A stretch of DNA of 64,000 nucleotides, from contig CAVOFR010000007.1 in assembly GCA_963695075.1 (NCBI GenBank), forward strand, positions 124,001-188,000, read 5' to 3'. Both the position numbers and the translations under genes were made by a program. This DNA is from CAWCAL01 sp963695075. GTDB taxonomy: Bacteria; Actinomycetota; Acidimicrobiia; Acidimicrobiales; CAWCAL01. The stretch's first letter is position 1. Each line of letters starts with the position of its first letter. Positions 18,864-27,609 of this stretch are shown piece after piece. A model generated the notes under the pieces. That model saw nothing but the letters and a program-made list of their open reading frames with translations. It was not told the DNA's origin and made no database searches.

Positions 18864-18875
18864 GGCGTCATCCTG

Positions 18876-19739
18876 TCATGCGGCGTGGTCCGCCATCCGT
18901 TCGGTCAGAGCGACGAGTCGGTCCCGCATCTCATCGGCGTCCAACCTCGGGCTCGACGCGCCGTGGCCGGCGAAGACCTGCTCGAACCGGAACTCGGCCA
19001 AGCGCCGCAGTGAGGCGGTCAGCGCATCCCGGGAGTACCAGGTCGCGTCCTCGAACGCGATCAGGTCCGACCTGCCGTGACTCCATGCAAGACTGTCCCC
19101 GGTGAAGACATAGGTGTCGTCGACCAGGTAGACGACGGACCCTTCGGTGTGACCCGGCACGGCGATGGCCTGCACACCGTCGGCGATCTCGGTGACCTCG
19201 TCGCTCAGCAGCACGGTTGCGAACGGAGCGGCGTCCACCTCGGCCTCGTGGATCGCGACCGTTGCCCCGAACTTCTCGGCCCACTTCTCGGCGTCGGCCA
19301 CGTCGTCCCGATGAGTGAGCAGGATCTGGGCCAGGCCACCCAACTCCTCGAACGGGCCCGCCAGCTTGAACGTGTGGCGAGGTGAGTCGATCAGCAGATT
19401 CCCGTCGGCTCGGGTGACGAGGAACGAGTGAGCGCCGTACGACGCCTTGTCGTTGTGGCCGCACCGATACACGCCCGGCGCTTCTTCGTGCGGGTAAGGA
19501 TCGCGCTTGGCGGTGCGGGTCTCGGTGCCGATCGACCGCGTCGGGCACAGCTCACGTGCCAACCAGGCGCGCTCGGTCTCGGCATCGTCGGCCGGCTGGT
19601 GGTCGAAGACGAACTTCGAGCCCCTCCGGACGATCAATCCAGGCGCCACGCTGGCCGACGAGCCGCAGCCGATGCATCGCTCGTCGATGAACCAGTCGCC
19701 CGGTACTCCATCGCTGTTCCGCTCGTCGATTCGCGCCAT
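18876..19739 (-). CDS. Metallo-beta-lactamase fold hydrolase with N-terminal ferredoxin-like domain
   Basis: A 287-residue protein. The first 80 residues resemble a one-cluster ferredoxin (ERCIGCGSSASVAPGL, later ELCPTRSIG), but one cysteine position is serine, leaving three candidate ligands. The rest is an MBL domain with variant metal motif THRDDVADAEKW, then VPGHTEGSVVY, FTGDSLAW and AGHGASS. The THxDDVAD form marks a subfamily, also in plants, whose function is not established. An upstream GTG at 19757 would add six residues; ATG 19739 is preferred. It shares a strand with the nitroreductase gene 12 bases below. Confidence 0.82.
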   Translation of the reverse strand: MARIDERNSDGVPGDWFIDERCIGCGSSASVAPGLIVRRGSKFVFDHQPADDAETERAWLARELCPTRSIGTETRTAKRDPYPHEEAPGVYRCGHNDKASYGAHSFLVTRADGNLLIDSPRHTFKLAGPFEELGGLAQILLTHRDDVADAEKWAEKFGATVAIHEAEVDAAPFATVLLSDEVTEIADGVQAIAVPGHTEGSVVYLVDDTYVFTGDSLAWSHGRSDLIAFEDATWYSRDALTASLRRLAEFRFEQVFAGHGASSPRLDADEMRDRLVALTERMADHAA

Positions 19740-19856
19740 GACGAAGCCTACGACCACGAGGGGCGGCTCTCCCCTCGGACCTCCCGACCGACCTTCCCCA
19801 ACCCGGCATCAGTCCTCCGCCGCTGAGCGCCGGTGACAGGAAAGGCCCGTCGCACG

Positions 19857-21959
19857 TCACACCACGCGAGTCATGTGCACGAGGCGGGCGGTCTCGGGCA
19901 ACAGGACCGGCAGCGGCAAGCCAGCGTTGGCGAGGGCGCGGCCGCTGACCTCCACCCCCTCGACCACCCAGCGCGGGTGCTCATAGGCCATACCCAGGGG
20001 CGACGACCCGAGCGAGATCATCTCGGCGCGGTATCGGGCATCGGGCAGCAGACCAGCGACGCGGAGTGGAGCCACGGCGAGCGTGGCCGACGTGGCCGTC
20101 TGTACCACCGCGACCAGCGCCTCGGAGCGATCCTGCGCGATGACGCCGTTCACCGTCACCGCCGGATCCGGGTGCTCGATGCCCACACTCATCCCGCCGT
20201 GCAGGAGTGCCCGGTGCTCCTTGTGCAGAGCGATGATCCGGCCGAGCTCCGCCAGGTCGCCGGCACCGGCCTCCAACAGATTCCACTCCACACCCAGATG
20301 GCCGAAGAACGCCACGCTGGCCCGGAGGCCGAGGCCGTGCCGACGGCCGGTCGTATGGGCACGCGGCCCGCCGATGTGCGCGCCCATCAGCTCGGGCGGC
20401 AAGAGCAGTCCCGCACCATGCTGGATGCTGACCCGATCGAGGGCGTCGTTGCAGTCGCTGACCCACACCCGGTCGGTGCGTTCCAGAATCCCGTAGTCGG
20501 CTCGGCCGCCGCCCGAGGCACACGACTCTATCTCGACCCCCGGGTGGGCGGCCCGGAGGCGATCGATCAAGTCGTACGCGGCCAGGGTCTGCACCCGCAC
20601 GGCGGCGCGTCGATCATGGCTGGCGTGGACCAGGTCGCGGTTCATGTCCCACTTGACGTAAGCGATGTCGTGGTCGGTCAGGAGCCGATCCAGATGCTCG
20701 AACAGATACTCCGACACTTCGTCGCGCGCCAGATCCAGCACCAGCTGGTGGCGACCGAGGACCGGTTCGTATCGATCGTCGTTCAAGACCCACTCCGGAT
20801 GGGACCGGAAGAGATCCGAGTCGGGGTTGACCATCTCGGGCTCGACCCAGATCCCGAACTCCATCCCCCGGTCGGCGACGTGGCTCGTCAACGGGGCCAG
20901 CCCGTCCGGCCAGACATCGGCGTCGACCCACCAGTCACCGAGGCCGGCGGAATCGTCCCGTCGACCATGAAACCAACCGTCGTCCAGGACGAACCGTTCG
21001 ATCCCGACATCGGCCGCTCGATCCGCCAACGCCTCGAGCGTGGCGAGATCATGGTCGAAGTACACGGCCTCCCACGTGTTCAGCAACACCGGCCTGGGCG
21101 AAGACGGATGGCACGGCCGCTGCCGGAGAAATCCGTGAAATCCACGTCGGAGCCCGTTCATTCCCTCGTTCGACCGAGCGGCGTAGAAGGTCGGCGAGCG
21201 GTAGGAGTCACCGGGGGCGAGATCGACTTCTCCGGGCAACAGCATCTCACCGGCCTGAAGGAACCTACGACCGTCGGACAAGGTGTCGAGTCGCACGACG
21301 GCGTTGCCGCTCCAGCCGAGATGACCGGCCCAGAGCTCGCCGGACTCCTCGTCGAACGCGGCCGTCCCGGCGGCAACGAACGGAAAGCGGTCGTGCGAGG
21401 TCCGACCCCGCCGGTTCTCCACCGTGACCGTTCCACCGGGCCAGGGCAGCCGGTCCAGCTGGAACTCGTTGCCCCAGCGGCCTCGGTAGAGCATGGCTTC
21501 GGTCGCCCGCTGTCCGACCGGGAGGGTCATCGTCACTGCAGCGAGTCGATAGTCGTCCCGACCGAGGTTGACGACCTCGGTCCACAGACACAACACGCCA
21601 CTTGCCGACTCGACCTCGAGCGAGATCGTGGCACCGAGCAGAGCGATCTCGTCGACCATGGTGATCGACAGCTTCGGGCCCTCGACATGGTGGGATTCCA
21701 CCGCGAACCGCGGCGCCCAGTCACGGCCATCGGCCCGACCGCCTGAACAGCCCGGCGCCCCGGGGAAGCCGAGGGACGCCTCGGGCAGGATCGCCACCGG
21801 CGCGAGATCGTCGAGGTCACCGACCGGGAGGGGATGGTCTAACAGCTCGGCCGGCGGAGCATCTCCCAGGGCAGCACCCCAATACACGACGGTGGGGCAG
21901 TCGTTCAGGTCGACGACCACACTCACCCCTCCCCCTGTCAGGTGTAGACGTTCGGCCAT
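19857..21959 (-). CDS. Alpha-galactosidase (GH36)
   Basis: A 700-residue glycoside hydrolase of family GH36, the usual length. The N-terminal beta-supersandwich is followed by the catalytic barrel, with the nucleophile D438 in YVKWDMNRD and the acid/base D502 in WVSDCND; SCASGGGRADYG between them is also diagnostic. It would release terminal alpha-galactose from raffinose-type sugars or galactosides. No signal peptide, so it acts on imported sugars, but no sugar transporter is nearby. The ATG at 21959 is chosen because the domain starts there; the frame stays open upstream to 22181 over the divergent gene. Confidence 0.92.
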   Translation of the reverse strand: MAERLHLTGGGVSVVVDLNDCPTVVYWGAALGDAPPAELLDHPLPVGDLDDLAPVAILPEASLGFPGAPGCSGGRADGRDWAPRFAVESHHVEGPKLSITMVDEIALLGATISLEVESASGVLCLWTEVVNLGRDDYRLAAVTMTLPVGQRATEAMLYRGRWGNEFQLDRLPWPGGTVTVENRRGRTSHDRFPFVAAGTAAFDEESGELWAGHLGWSGNAVVRLDTLSDGRRFLQAGEMLLPGEVDLAPGDSYRSPTFYAARSNEGMNGLRRGFHGFLRQRPCHPSSPRPVLLNTWEAVYFDHDLATLEALADRAADVGIERFVLDDGWFHGRRDDSAGLGDWWVDADVWPDGLAPLTSHVADRGMEFGIWVEPEMVNPDSDLFRSHPEWVLNDDRYEPVLGRHQLVLDLARDEVSEYLFEHLDRLLTDHDIAYVKWDMNRDLVHASHDRRAAVRVQTLAAYDLIDRLRAAHPGVEIESCASGGGRADYGILERTDRVWVSDCNDALDRVSIQHGAGLLLPPELMGAHIGGPRAHTTGRRHGLGLRASVAFFGHLGVEWNLLEAGAGDLAELGRIIALHKEHRALLHGGMSVGIEHPDPAVTVNGVIAQDRSEALVAVVQTATSATLAVAPLRVAGLLPDARYRAEMISLGSSPLGMAYEHPRWVVEGVEVSGRALANAGLPLPVLLPETARLVHMTRVV

Positions 21960-22046
21960 TACCGCAGTCTGACATCTCATCGAGACAGACCCCGCGGGAT
22001 CTCTGGTCGGGTCGCGCCGCTCACCGCGGTGCGCGATGCTGCTGGA

Positions 22047-22718
22047 ATGACCGCCCTCATGGAGACCTACCAGTCCGCCCGCTCTCGCATGCTCGAACTG
22101 GCTCGAGGCCTCGACGCCGAGTCCGCTGCCCGGACGGTCCCCGCCTGTCCCGAATGGACCTGTCATGACCTCGTCGTTCACGTGGCGAGCATGCCGATCG
22201 CCATCGCCACGGGAGACATCCCGGGTGACGACCCCGAAGGGTGGGTCAGTCGCGTTCTCGACGAGCGGAGGGGCTGGTCGGTCGACGACCTCGACCAGGG
22301 CTGGCGGGGTGCTGACGAGATCCTCGCCGCCATCATCGACGGCCCCGGACTACTGCTCTACTACGACCTCGTCGTCCACGAACAAGACCTCCGGGGAGCG
22401 GTGGGCCGACCCGGCGGCCGAACCGAATCCGAGGTGGCGACGACCGTGGAGATCTCCCTGGGACAGATCCATCCGAACCTGGTGGCGGCCGGGCTCCCTC
22501 CGCTCGCCGTGAGAGACGGTGACACGACCCTCAACAGCGGTGAGGGTGACCCGGGCTGCACGCTCCTCACGACCGTCTGGGAGGCATCTCGCGCTCTCAA
22601 CGGCCGCCGGACCGCCGACGAACTGCGGGCCCTTCCCCGCGAGGGCCATCTCGAGTCCTACCTCGATCCGATCGGCGCGCGGTTCCAGCTCCTGGCCGAA
22701 TCCCTCGCCGAGGTCTGA
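22047..22718 (+). CDS. Maleylpyruvate isomerase family, mycothiol-dependent type enzyme
   Basis: A 223-residue DinB-like four-helix protein of the MDMPI_N family. The metal-site histidines are visible: one in WTCHDLVVHVASM near residue 45, another in YDLVVHEQDLRGA near residue 115. Family members use mycothiol, as in maleylpyruvate isomerase, or have unknown thiol-transfer roles. The ATG at 22047 is preferred over a GTG at 22029. It is divergent from the alpha-galactosidase and convergent with an acyl-CoA dehydrogenase across a hairpin repeat array. Confidence 0.85.
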   Translation: MTALMETYQSARSRMLELARGLDAESAARTVPACPEWTCHDLVVHVASMPIAIATGDIPGDDPEGWVSRVLDERRGWSVDDLDQGWRGADEILAAIIDGPGLLLYYDLVVHEQDLRGAVGRPGGRTESEVATTVEISLGQIHPNLVAAGLPPLAVRDGDTTLNSGEGDPGCTLLTTVWEASRALNGRRTADELRALPREGHLESYLDPIGARFQLLAESLAEV

Positions 22719-22719
22719 C

Positions 22720-22892
22720 CTCAGGCCCCCACCCCGCTCCTGCCGACACCGTCGGCGGGCCGCTCAGGCCCCCACCCCGCTCCTGCCGACACCGTCGGCG
22801 GGCCGCTCAGGCCCCCACCCCGCTCCTGCCGACACCGTCGGCGGGCCGCTCAGGCCCCCCACCCCGCTCCTGCCGACACCGTCGGCGGGCCG
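22720..22892. repeat. Four tandem 43-bp hairpin repeats between convergent genes
   Basis: Four copies of a 43-bp unit at 22720-22762, 22763-22805, 22806-22848 and 22849-22892; the last has one extra C. A fifth start (CTCAGGCCC) follows at 22893 and runs into the stop codon of the acyl-CoA dehydrogenase. Each unit holds CCTGCCGACACCGTCGGCGGG, a 9-bp stem (with one G-U pair) and a 3-base loop. The stems would act on transcripts from both sides, though there is no T tract. Copies are almost identical, so the array is recent or actively corrected. Confidence 0.9.
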
Positions 22893-22893
22893 C

Positions 22894-24081
22894 TCAGGCC
22901 CAGGGCACGCCACCCACCGGGTCCTTCACCAGCCGTCTCGCCACCACCATGTGATGCACCTCGTCGGGGCCGTCGTACAGCCGGGCGTAGCGCGCCTCGC
23001 GGTACATGAACTCCAGCGGTGTGTCCGCGGTGACGCCGAGTGCGCCGTGAACCTGGATCGCCCGGTCGACCACGTTGTGGAGCATCCGCGCCCCCCAGAA
23101 CTTGATCAGGCTGATCTGGACCCGGGCATCACCCTCCCCGTCGAGAGCTCGGGCGGCGTCGAGAGTCATCAACCTCGCCGCCTGAATCTCCGCCGCCGAC
23201 TCGGCGATCATGGCCTGGATTTCGCCCTTCTCGGCCAGGTAGGAACCGTGGGCCCACCGCGACGTGGCTCGATCGCACATGAGCTCGAACGCCCGCTGCG
23301 CCTGGCCCAGCCAGCGCATGCAGTGAAAGATGCGACCGGGTCCCAGACGAGCCTGGGCGATGTGGAATCCCTTCCCCCGTTCGCCGAGCAGGTTCGCCGC
23401 CGGAACCCGCACGTCGGTATACCGCACCTCACAGTGAGCTCCCCCGGTGTGGCCCATCGTCGGCACAACCCGCACGATCTCGTATCCCGGCGTGTCGGTC
23501 GGAACAAGAATGGCGCTGAACTTGGCGTGCCGATCCGCGTCCGGCTCGGTGATGGCGAAGACCGTCGTGAACGCGGCGCGATTGGCACCGGATGTGAACC
23601 ACTTGAGCCCGTCGATGACCCACTCGTCTCCATCCATCGTCGCCGTCGCCTCCATGAGGGTCGGGTCGGATCCGGCGACGTCGGGTTCGGTGAGCGCCAC
23701 CGACGGATAGATGTCTCCCGCCACGAGCGGCCGGAGGAACGCCTCCCGCTGGGCGGGGCTGGCATAGCTGTGGAGCATGATCGAGTCCTGCATGGACAGG
23801 CTCCCGACCGCCACCTGGCCCCAATGCGAGCGGCCGATGATCTCGTTGAGATACACGAAGTCCATGAACGGAAGCCCACCACCACCGAGCTCGGCCGGAT
23901 GACCCAGCGCCCACAACGCCCGGTCCTTGGCCATCTGCTTCAGGTCGCCCATCGCGGCGAGAGACGCATCGTCGTCTCGGGCCAGCACCGGCTCCGCCGG
24001 AACGACCTCATCCTCGATGAAGGTACGCATGCGGCCGCGAAGGTCGGCGAGCTCAGGTCGAAGATCGGGTCTCGAGGTCAT
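22894..24081 (-). CDS. Acyl-CoA dehydrogenase
   Basis: A 395-residue flavoprotein of the acyl-CoA dehydrogenase family, oxidising an acyl-CoA to its 2-enoyl form and passing electrons to ETF. The FAD- and substrate-binding motif VALTEPDVAGSDPT lies near residue 128, WVIDGLKWFTSGANRA near 153, and the C-terminal VHGALGVTADTPLEFMYR near 345. It is closest in style to the ACAD10/11-like group. The last residues and stop codon lie at the edge of the 43-bp repeat array, so the array could shape the 3-prime end of this mRNA. It stands alone on its strand. Confidence 0.92.
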   Translation of the reverse strand: MTSRPDLRPELADLRGRMRTFIEDEVVPAEPVLARDDDASLAAMGDLKQMAKDRALWALGHPAELGGGGLPFMDFVYLNEIIGRSHWGQVAVGSLSMQDSIMLHSYASPAQREAFLRPLVAGDIYPSVALTEPDVAGSDPTLMEATATMDGDEWVIDGLKWFTSGANRAAFTTVFAITEPDADRHAKFSAILVPTDTPGYEIVRVVPTMGHTGGAHCEVRYTDVRVPAANLLGERGKGFHIAQARLGPGRIFHCMRWLGQAQRAFELMCDRATSRWAHGSYLAEKGEIQAMIAESAAEIQAARLMTLDAARALDGEGDARVQISLIKFWGARMLHNVVDRAIQVHGALGVTADTPLEFMYREARYARLYDGPDEVHHMVVARRLVKDPVGGVPWA

Positions 24082-24330
24082 GGGGCGACACTATTCGGGG
24101 AACCTCGCAGCCGCCCGAGGCGTTGGCTCCGACATGAACCGGTTTCGGAACAACGCCCGATGGGCCGGACCTCAACGTCTATCTGTTATCTCTCGACCGC
24201 ACCAGCCGATGCTCCGGCCGGTGCCTTCGGTGCGGGTGACACGTTCGTCGACCTCGGCAGCCTGAAAGGGAACACCGGGCCGCGGGAGGGCCGCATGACA
24301 CCATGGTCCCTCCGGTGGCAGGATGCTCCG

Positions 24331-25107
24331 GTGACGAGTACCGAGCTTCCTCCTGTTTCAACCGATCTGGTCGATGACATCGCCGAGTTGGTCCGAGCGG
24401 CGGGAGAAGTGACGCTCCGATGGTTTCGCCGCGAGGACCTGACCGTCGATCGCAAGGGAGACGGATCACCGATCACGGCCGCGGACCGAGCCGCCGAACG
24501 CTTTCTGCGAGAAGAGATCGAGAAGCGATTCCCGGAGGACAGCATCGTCGGCGAGGAGGAGGGCGACAGACGTGGTACCTCCGGTCGGACCTGGGTCATC
24601 GACCCCATCGACGGGACGAAGGCCTTCACCCAGGGTGTGCCGCTGTACACGAATCTGCTGGCGCTCGAAGACCAGCACGGTCCCCTGGTCGGCGTGATCA
24701 ACGTACCCGCTCTGGGAGAGACGGTGGCTGCCGGGCGCGGGGCGGGCTGCACGCTCAACGGTGAACCGTGCCACGTCTCCGACCGAGCAGACTTGAGCGG
24801 CGCCTATCTCACCACGAGCGGGTTCGGCGTCTGGCCCGCTGCCGGTCTGATGTCGGTCTACGAGAGCGAGATGCATCTCCGGACCTGGGGCGACGGCTAC
24901 GGATATGTGCTGGTCGCCACCGGTCGGGCCGAAGCGATGTTCGATCCCATCGCCAACCACTGGGATCTCGCGCCCATGCCGGTAATCATCAGCGAAGCCG
25001 GGGGCCGATTCAGCGACCTCCGAGGCGACGTCACCGCCCTCGGGGGCAGTGGCCTCGCCACCAACGGCGTCCTGCACGACGACATCCTGGCTCTGCTGCG
25101 CACGTGA
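24331..25107 (+). CDS. hisN: Inositol monophosphatase family, histidinol-phosphatase-like
   Basis: A 258-residue member of the IMPase family. The metal-binding set is complete: GEEEG near residue 72, DPIDGTKAF near 92, and WDLAPMPVIISEAGG near 210. Its length and the ITAADRAAERFLRE opening match actinobacterial HisN, which dephosphorylates histidinol phosphate; inositol phosphate or PAP substrates cannot be excluded. The start GTG 24331 fits the family; ATG 24295 would add 12 residues. Its stop overlaps the next start (GTGA at 25104), so it is first in a run with metal-related genes, an odd place for a histidine biosynthesis enzyme. Confidence 0.82.
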   Translation: MTSTELPPVSTDLVDDIAELVRAAGEVTLRWFRREDLTVDRKGDGSPITAADRAAERFLREEIEKRFPEDSIVGEEEGDRRGTSGRTWVIDPIDGTKAFTQGVPLYTNLLALEDQHGPLVGVINVPALGETVAAGRGAGCTLNGEPCHVSDRADLSGAYLTTSGFGVWPAAGLMSVYESEMHLRTWGDGYGYVLVATGRAEAMFDPIANHWDLAPMPVIISEAGGRFSDLRGDVTALGGSGLATNGVLHDDILALLRT

Positions 25108-26003
25108 TCCGACGTCTCGTCATCACCATCGTCGCCGTGGCCCTGCTCGCGGCTGCGTGCGGGACCGACGAGGAGCCGGCTGATCCCGACCTCGAAGGTC
25201 AACGCCCCTTCATCCTCGCCACGACGGCACTGGTGGGTGACCTGGTCGAGAACGTCGTCGGTCGGTTCGCCGACGTCGAGGTCCTCGTACCGCTGGGGGA
25301 AGACCCCACGAGCTACGAGTTGACCAGCCGGCAACAGGCCAGGCTCCGCGAGGCCGCACTCGTCGTCTCGGTCGGAGCAGGATTCGAAGCCTCCGCCGAG
25401 GAGGAGCTCGATCGCGCCGCCAGCGACGGCGCCCAGCGCTTCGAGCTGACGACGGCCATCAAGGATCCGCTCCCGGGAGCGACCGAGGGCACGACAGACC
25501 CCTATCTGTGGTTGGATCCGGAGCGCACCGCTGATGCCGTGCTGTCTCTGGGAAATCGTCTTGGTGAAGCCAGCGCCGTTCTTGCGAGCGCAGAGGTCAC
25601 CGATGCGGCCGCCGCCTATGCCCGGACGCTCCGCGAGACCGCCCAAGCCATGGACGAGACGCTCAGCGATCTCGATACACGGACCGTAGGCTCCGGTCAG
25701 CGCTCCCTCGCCTATTTCGCCGAACGCTACGACATCGAGATCGTGACGACGATCGACCCCCAAGGCCAGCGTCGAGCGATCACGAGCGCGGTGAGGGCGC
25801 TCGAGAACACAGAAACGCAGGTCATCCTCGCCTCGACGTTCGAAGCCGACGACATTGCCGATGCGCTGACCGGCCGCTCCGAGCTCGCGCTCGAGGTGCA
25901 GTCGCTCCACATCGACGACCTCGGCGAACCCACGTCGGCCGAGGGCACCTACGTCGGGCTCCTCGAGGAGCTGGGTCGGCAGGTCCGACTCGACCTCACC
26001 TGA
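25104..26003 (+). CDS. ZnuA/TroA-like substrate-binding lipoprotein lacking histidine ligands
   Basis: A 299-residue protein with the fold signature of metal-binding ABC solute receptors: signal peptide ending LLAAAC (C19), LVENVVGRFADVEVLV, the DPxSYE loop, WLDPERTADAV and YFAERYDIEIV. The metal ligands are altered. The first histidine is T69 in EDPTSYEL, the second Y134 in DPYLWLDP, and the third falls in SGQRSLAYF near residue 199. Only one histidine remains (LHIDD). No permease or ATPase gene is beside it. It is coupled (GTGA) to the hisN-like gene and followed one base later by the CopC-CopD gene, so it probably serves copper or another task, not ordinary zinc uptake. Confidence 0.82.
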   Translation: MIRRLVITIVAVALLAAACGTDEEPADPDLEGQRPFILATTALVGDLVENVVGRFADVEVLVPLGEDPTSYELTSRQQARLREAALVVSVGAGFEASAEEELDRAASDGAQRFELTTAIKDPLPGATEGTTDPYLWLDPERTADAVLSLGNRLGEASAVLASAEVTDAAAAYARTLRETAQAMDETLSDLDTRTVGSGQRSLAYFAERYDIEIVTTIDPQGQRRAITSAVRALENTETQVILASTFEADDIADALTGRSELALEVQSLHIDDLGEPTSAEGTYVGLLEELGRQVRLDLT

Positions 26004-26004
26004 C

Positions 26005-27609
26005 ATGGTGTTCCCGCGGGCCGGACAGACTGTCCTCGCACTCGTGTTCATTCTGTTGTGGACGATCTCGGCCGCGACGCCCGCGTCGGCCCATACGACA
26101 CTGATCTCGACGACGCCGGCGGACGGTTCGCGGCTCGAGACCGCTCCTCGGTCGGTGACGTTCGAGTTCTCCGAATCGGTCGAGCTCGAGCTCGGTGGCC
26201 TTGCGGTCTTCGATGATCAAGGCGGGCGAGTCGACCGATCGGCCCCGGTGCAGGACGGCGGCACCGTCACCATCCGACTGAAGGATGATCTCGGCGACGG
26301 CACCTACATCGCGACGTACCGCGTCGTCTCCCAGGACGGCCACCCGGTCAACGGTGCAATCGTCTTCACCGCCGGCGACGCACCGGAGTCGACCGCCTTC
26401 CACCTCGACGACTTCCTCGGTGACGATGCCCGGGGAGCCGAGGCCCTGGCCGCATTCGCTCGCTTCGTCGCCTATGCGACCGGGCTGGTCATCGGTGGCA
26501 TGGCGCTCTACCGCCGCGTGGACTCCGGTGGGACGGTGGAGTCCGGTTCGGTTCGATTCGTTCGGATCGGCGCCGGGGTCGGAGCCGTTGCGTCGCTCCT
26601 TGCCATCCCACTCCAGGCGGTCATCGCCACCGGCCGGGGGACGAGCGCAGCGTGGGACTCGGACCTGCTACGGCGGGTCGTCGAGGACGACGTCGGGTTG
26701 GCCGCCTTCGTGACCGCCATCGGCCTGGCTGTGCTGGCCTGGCGTCCGTGCAATCGGCTGAGCTGGATCGCCGGTCTGACCGCGGTCGTCGGATTCGCCA
26801 TCACCGGTCACTCCCGCGTATCCACCCCCGTAGCGGTGACGGTCACGGCCGACGTCGTGCATCTCGTCGCCGCTGCGATCTGGGTCGGGGGGTTGTCCCT
26901 GGTGTTCCTCTCCTTCCGCACCAGCGAGCCCCGAGCCGTTGCTCACGTCGTACGCCGGTTCTCCGCAGCTGCGTTCGTCACCTATGCCGCGGCTGTCGGC
27001 GCCGGGATCGTGCTGGCCTGGTCGGAAGTGCGTGCGCTGCAGGCGCTCACTTCAACCACCTATGGGTGGGTACTCCTCGCCAAGGTGGCGGCGGTCGGTG
27101 CGGTGGGCGCCATCGCCCTCTACAACCGCCGACGCCTGATGCCCATTCGCGAGAATCCGAGCGCGCTCCGCCGGCTCGGCCTGACCGTCACACTCGAGCT
27201 TGCCGGCTTCCTCGTGATCGTGGCCGCCACGACGCTGCTCGTGAACGTCACCCCCGCCAGGACCGAAGCGGGAGTGACCGGACTCTACGCCGAGCGCCGG
27301 GAACTGACCGAGGAACTCACCGTCGAGATGATCGTCGATCCCAATCAGGCCGGCCGCCTGAACGAGATCCATCTGTTCATCAACGATCTCTCGGGTCGAC
27401 CGGTCGAACTGACCGATGTCGAGGTCGGCATGGCCATGCCCGACAGAGGGATCGAGCCGGTCCGGCGAAGGCCCTTCCGCGCCGGTCCCGGCCATCTGCT
27501 GATGTCGGGTCGTGAGCTTTCGATCCCCGGCGCCTGGCAGATCACGATCACCGCGCAACTAGATGAGTTCACCCGGAGTGCCGCTACGTTCGAGGTACCG
27601 GTTTCGTGA
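26005..27609 (+). CDS. CopC-CopD fusion, copper resistance/import protein
   Basis: A 534-residue fusion. After a signal peptide cut at PASA, the mature protein starts with His, as CopC needs for its copper site; the matching VSQDGHPVNG motif is near residue 112. From about residue 140 to 415 there are about eight membrane helices of the CopD domain, with FAITGHSRVSTPV, VVHLVAAAIWVGGL and other histidine-bearing segments. A soluble beta domain of about 110 residues ends the chain. Such fusions bind copper outside and move it across the membrane. It is followed by YcnI with a GTGA overlap. Confidence 0.9.
   Translation: MVFPRAGQTVLALVFILLWTISAATPASAHTTLISTTPADGSRLETAPRSVTFEFSESVELELGGLAVFDDQGGRVDRSAPVQDGGTVTIRLKDDLGDGTYIATYRVVSQDGHPVNGAIVFTAGDAPESTAFHLDDFLGDDARGAEALAAFARFVAYATGLVIGGMALYRRVDSGGTVESGSVRFVRIGAGVGAVASLLAIPLQAVIATGRGTSAAWDSDLLRRVVEDDVGLAAFVTAIGLAVLAWRPCNRLSWIAGLTAVVGFAITGHSRVSTPVAVTVTADVVHLVAAAIWVGGLSLVFLSFRTSEPRAVAHVVRRFSAAAFVTYAAAVGAGIVLAWSEVRALQALTSTTYGWVLLAKVAAVGAVGAIALYNRRRLMPIRENPSALRRLGLTVTLELAGFLVIVAATTLLVNVTPARTEAGVTGLYAERRELTEELTVEMIVDPNQAGRLNEIHLFINDLSGRPVELTDVEVGMAMPDRGIEPVRRRPFRAGPGHLLMSGRELSIPGAWQITITAQLDEFTRSAATFEVPVS

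Noticed and set aside
22720..22900. Repeat array as a CRISPR
   Set aside because: Units are directly adjacent with no variable spacers, and no cas gene is present.
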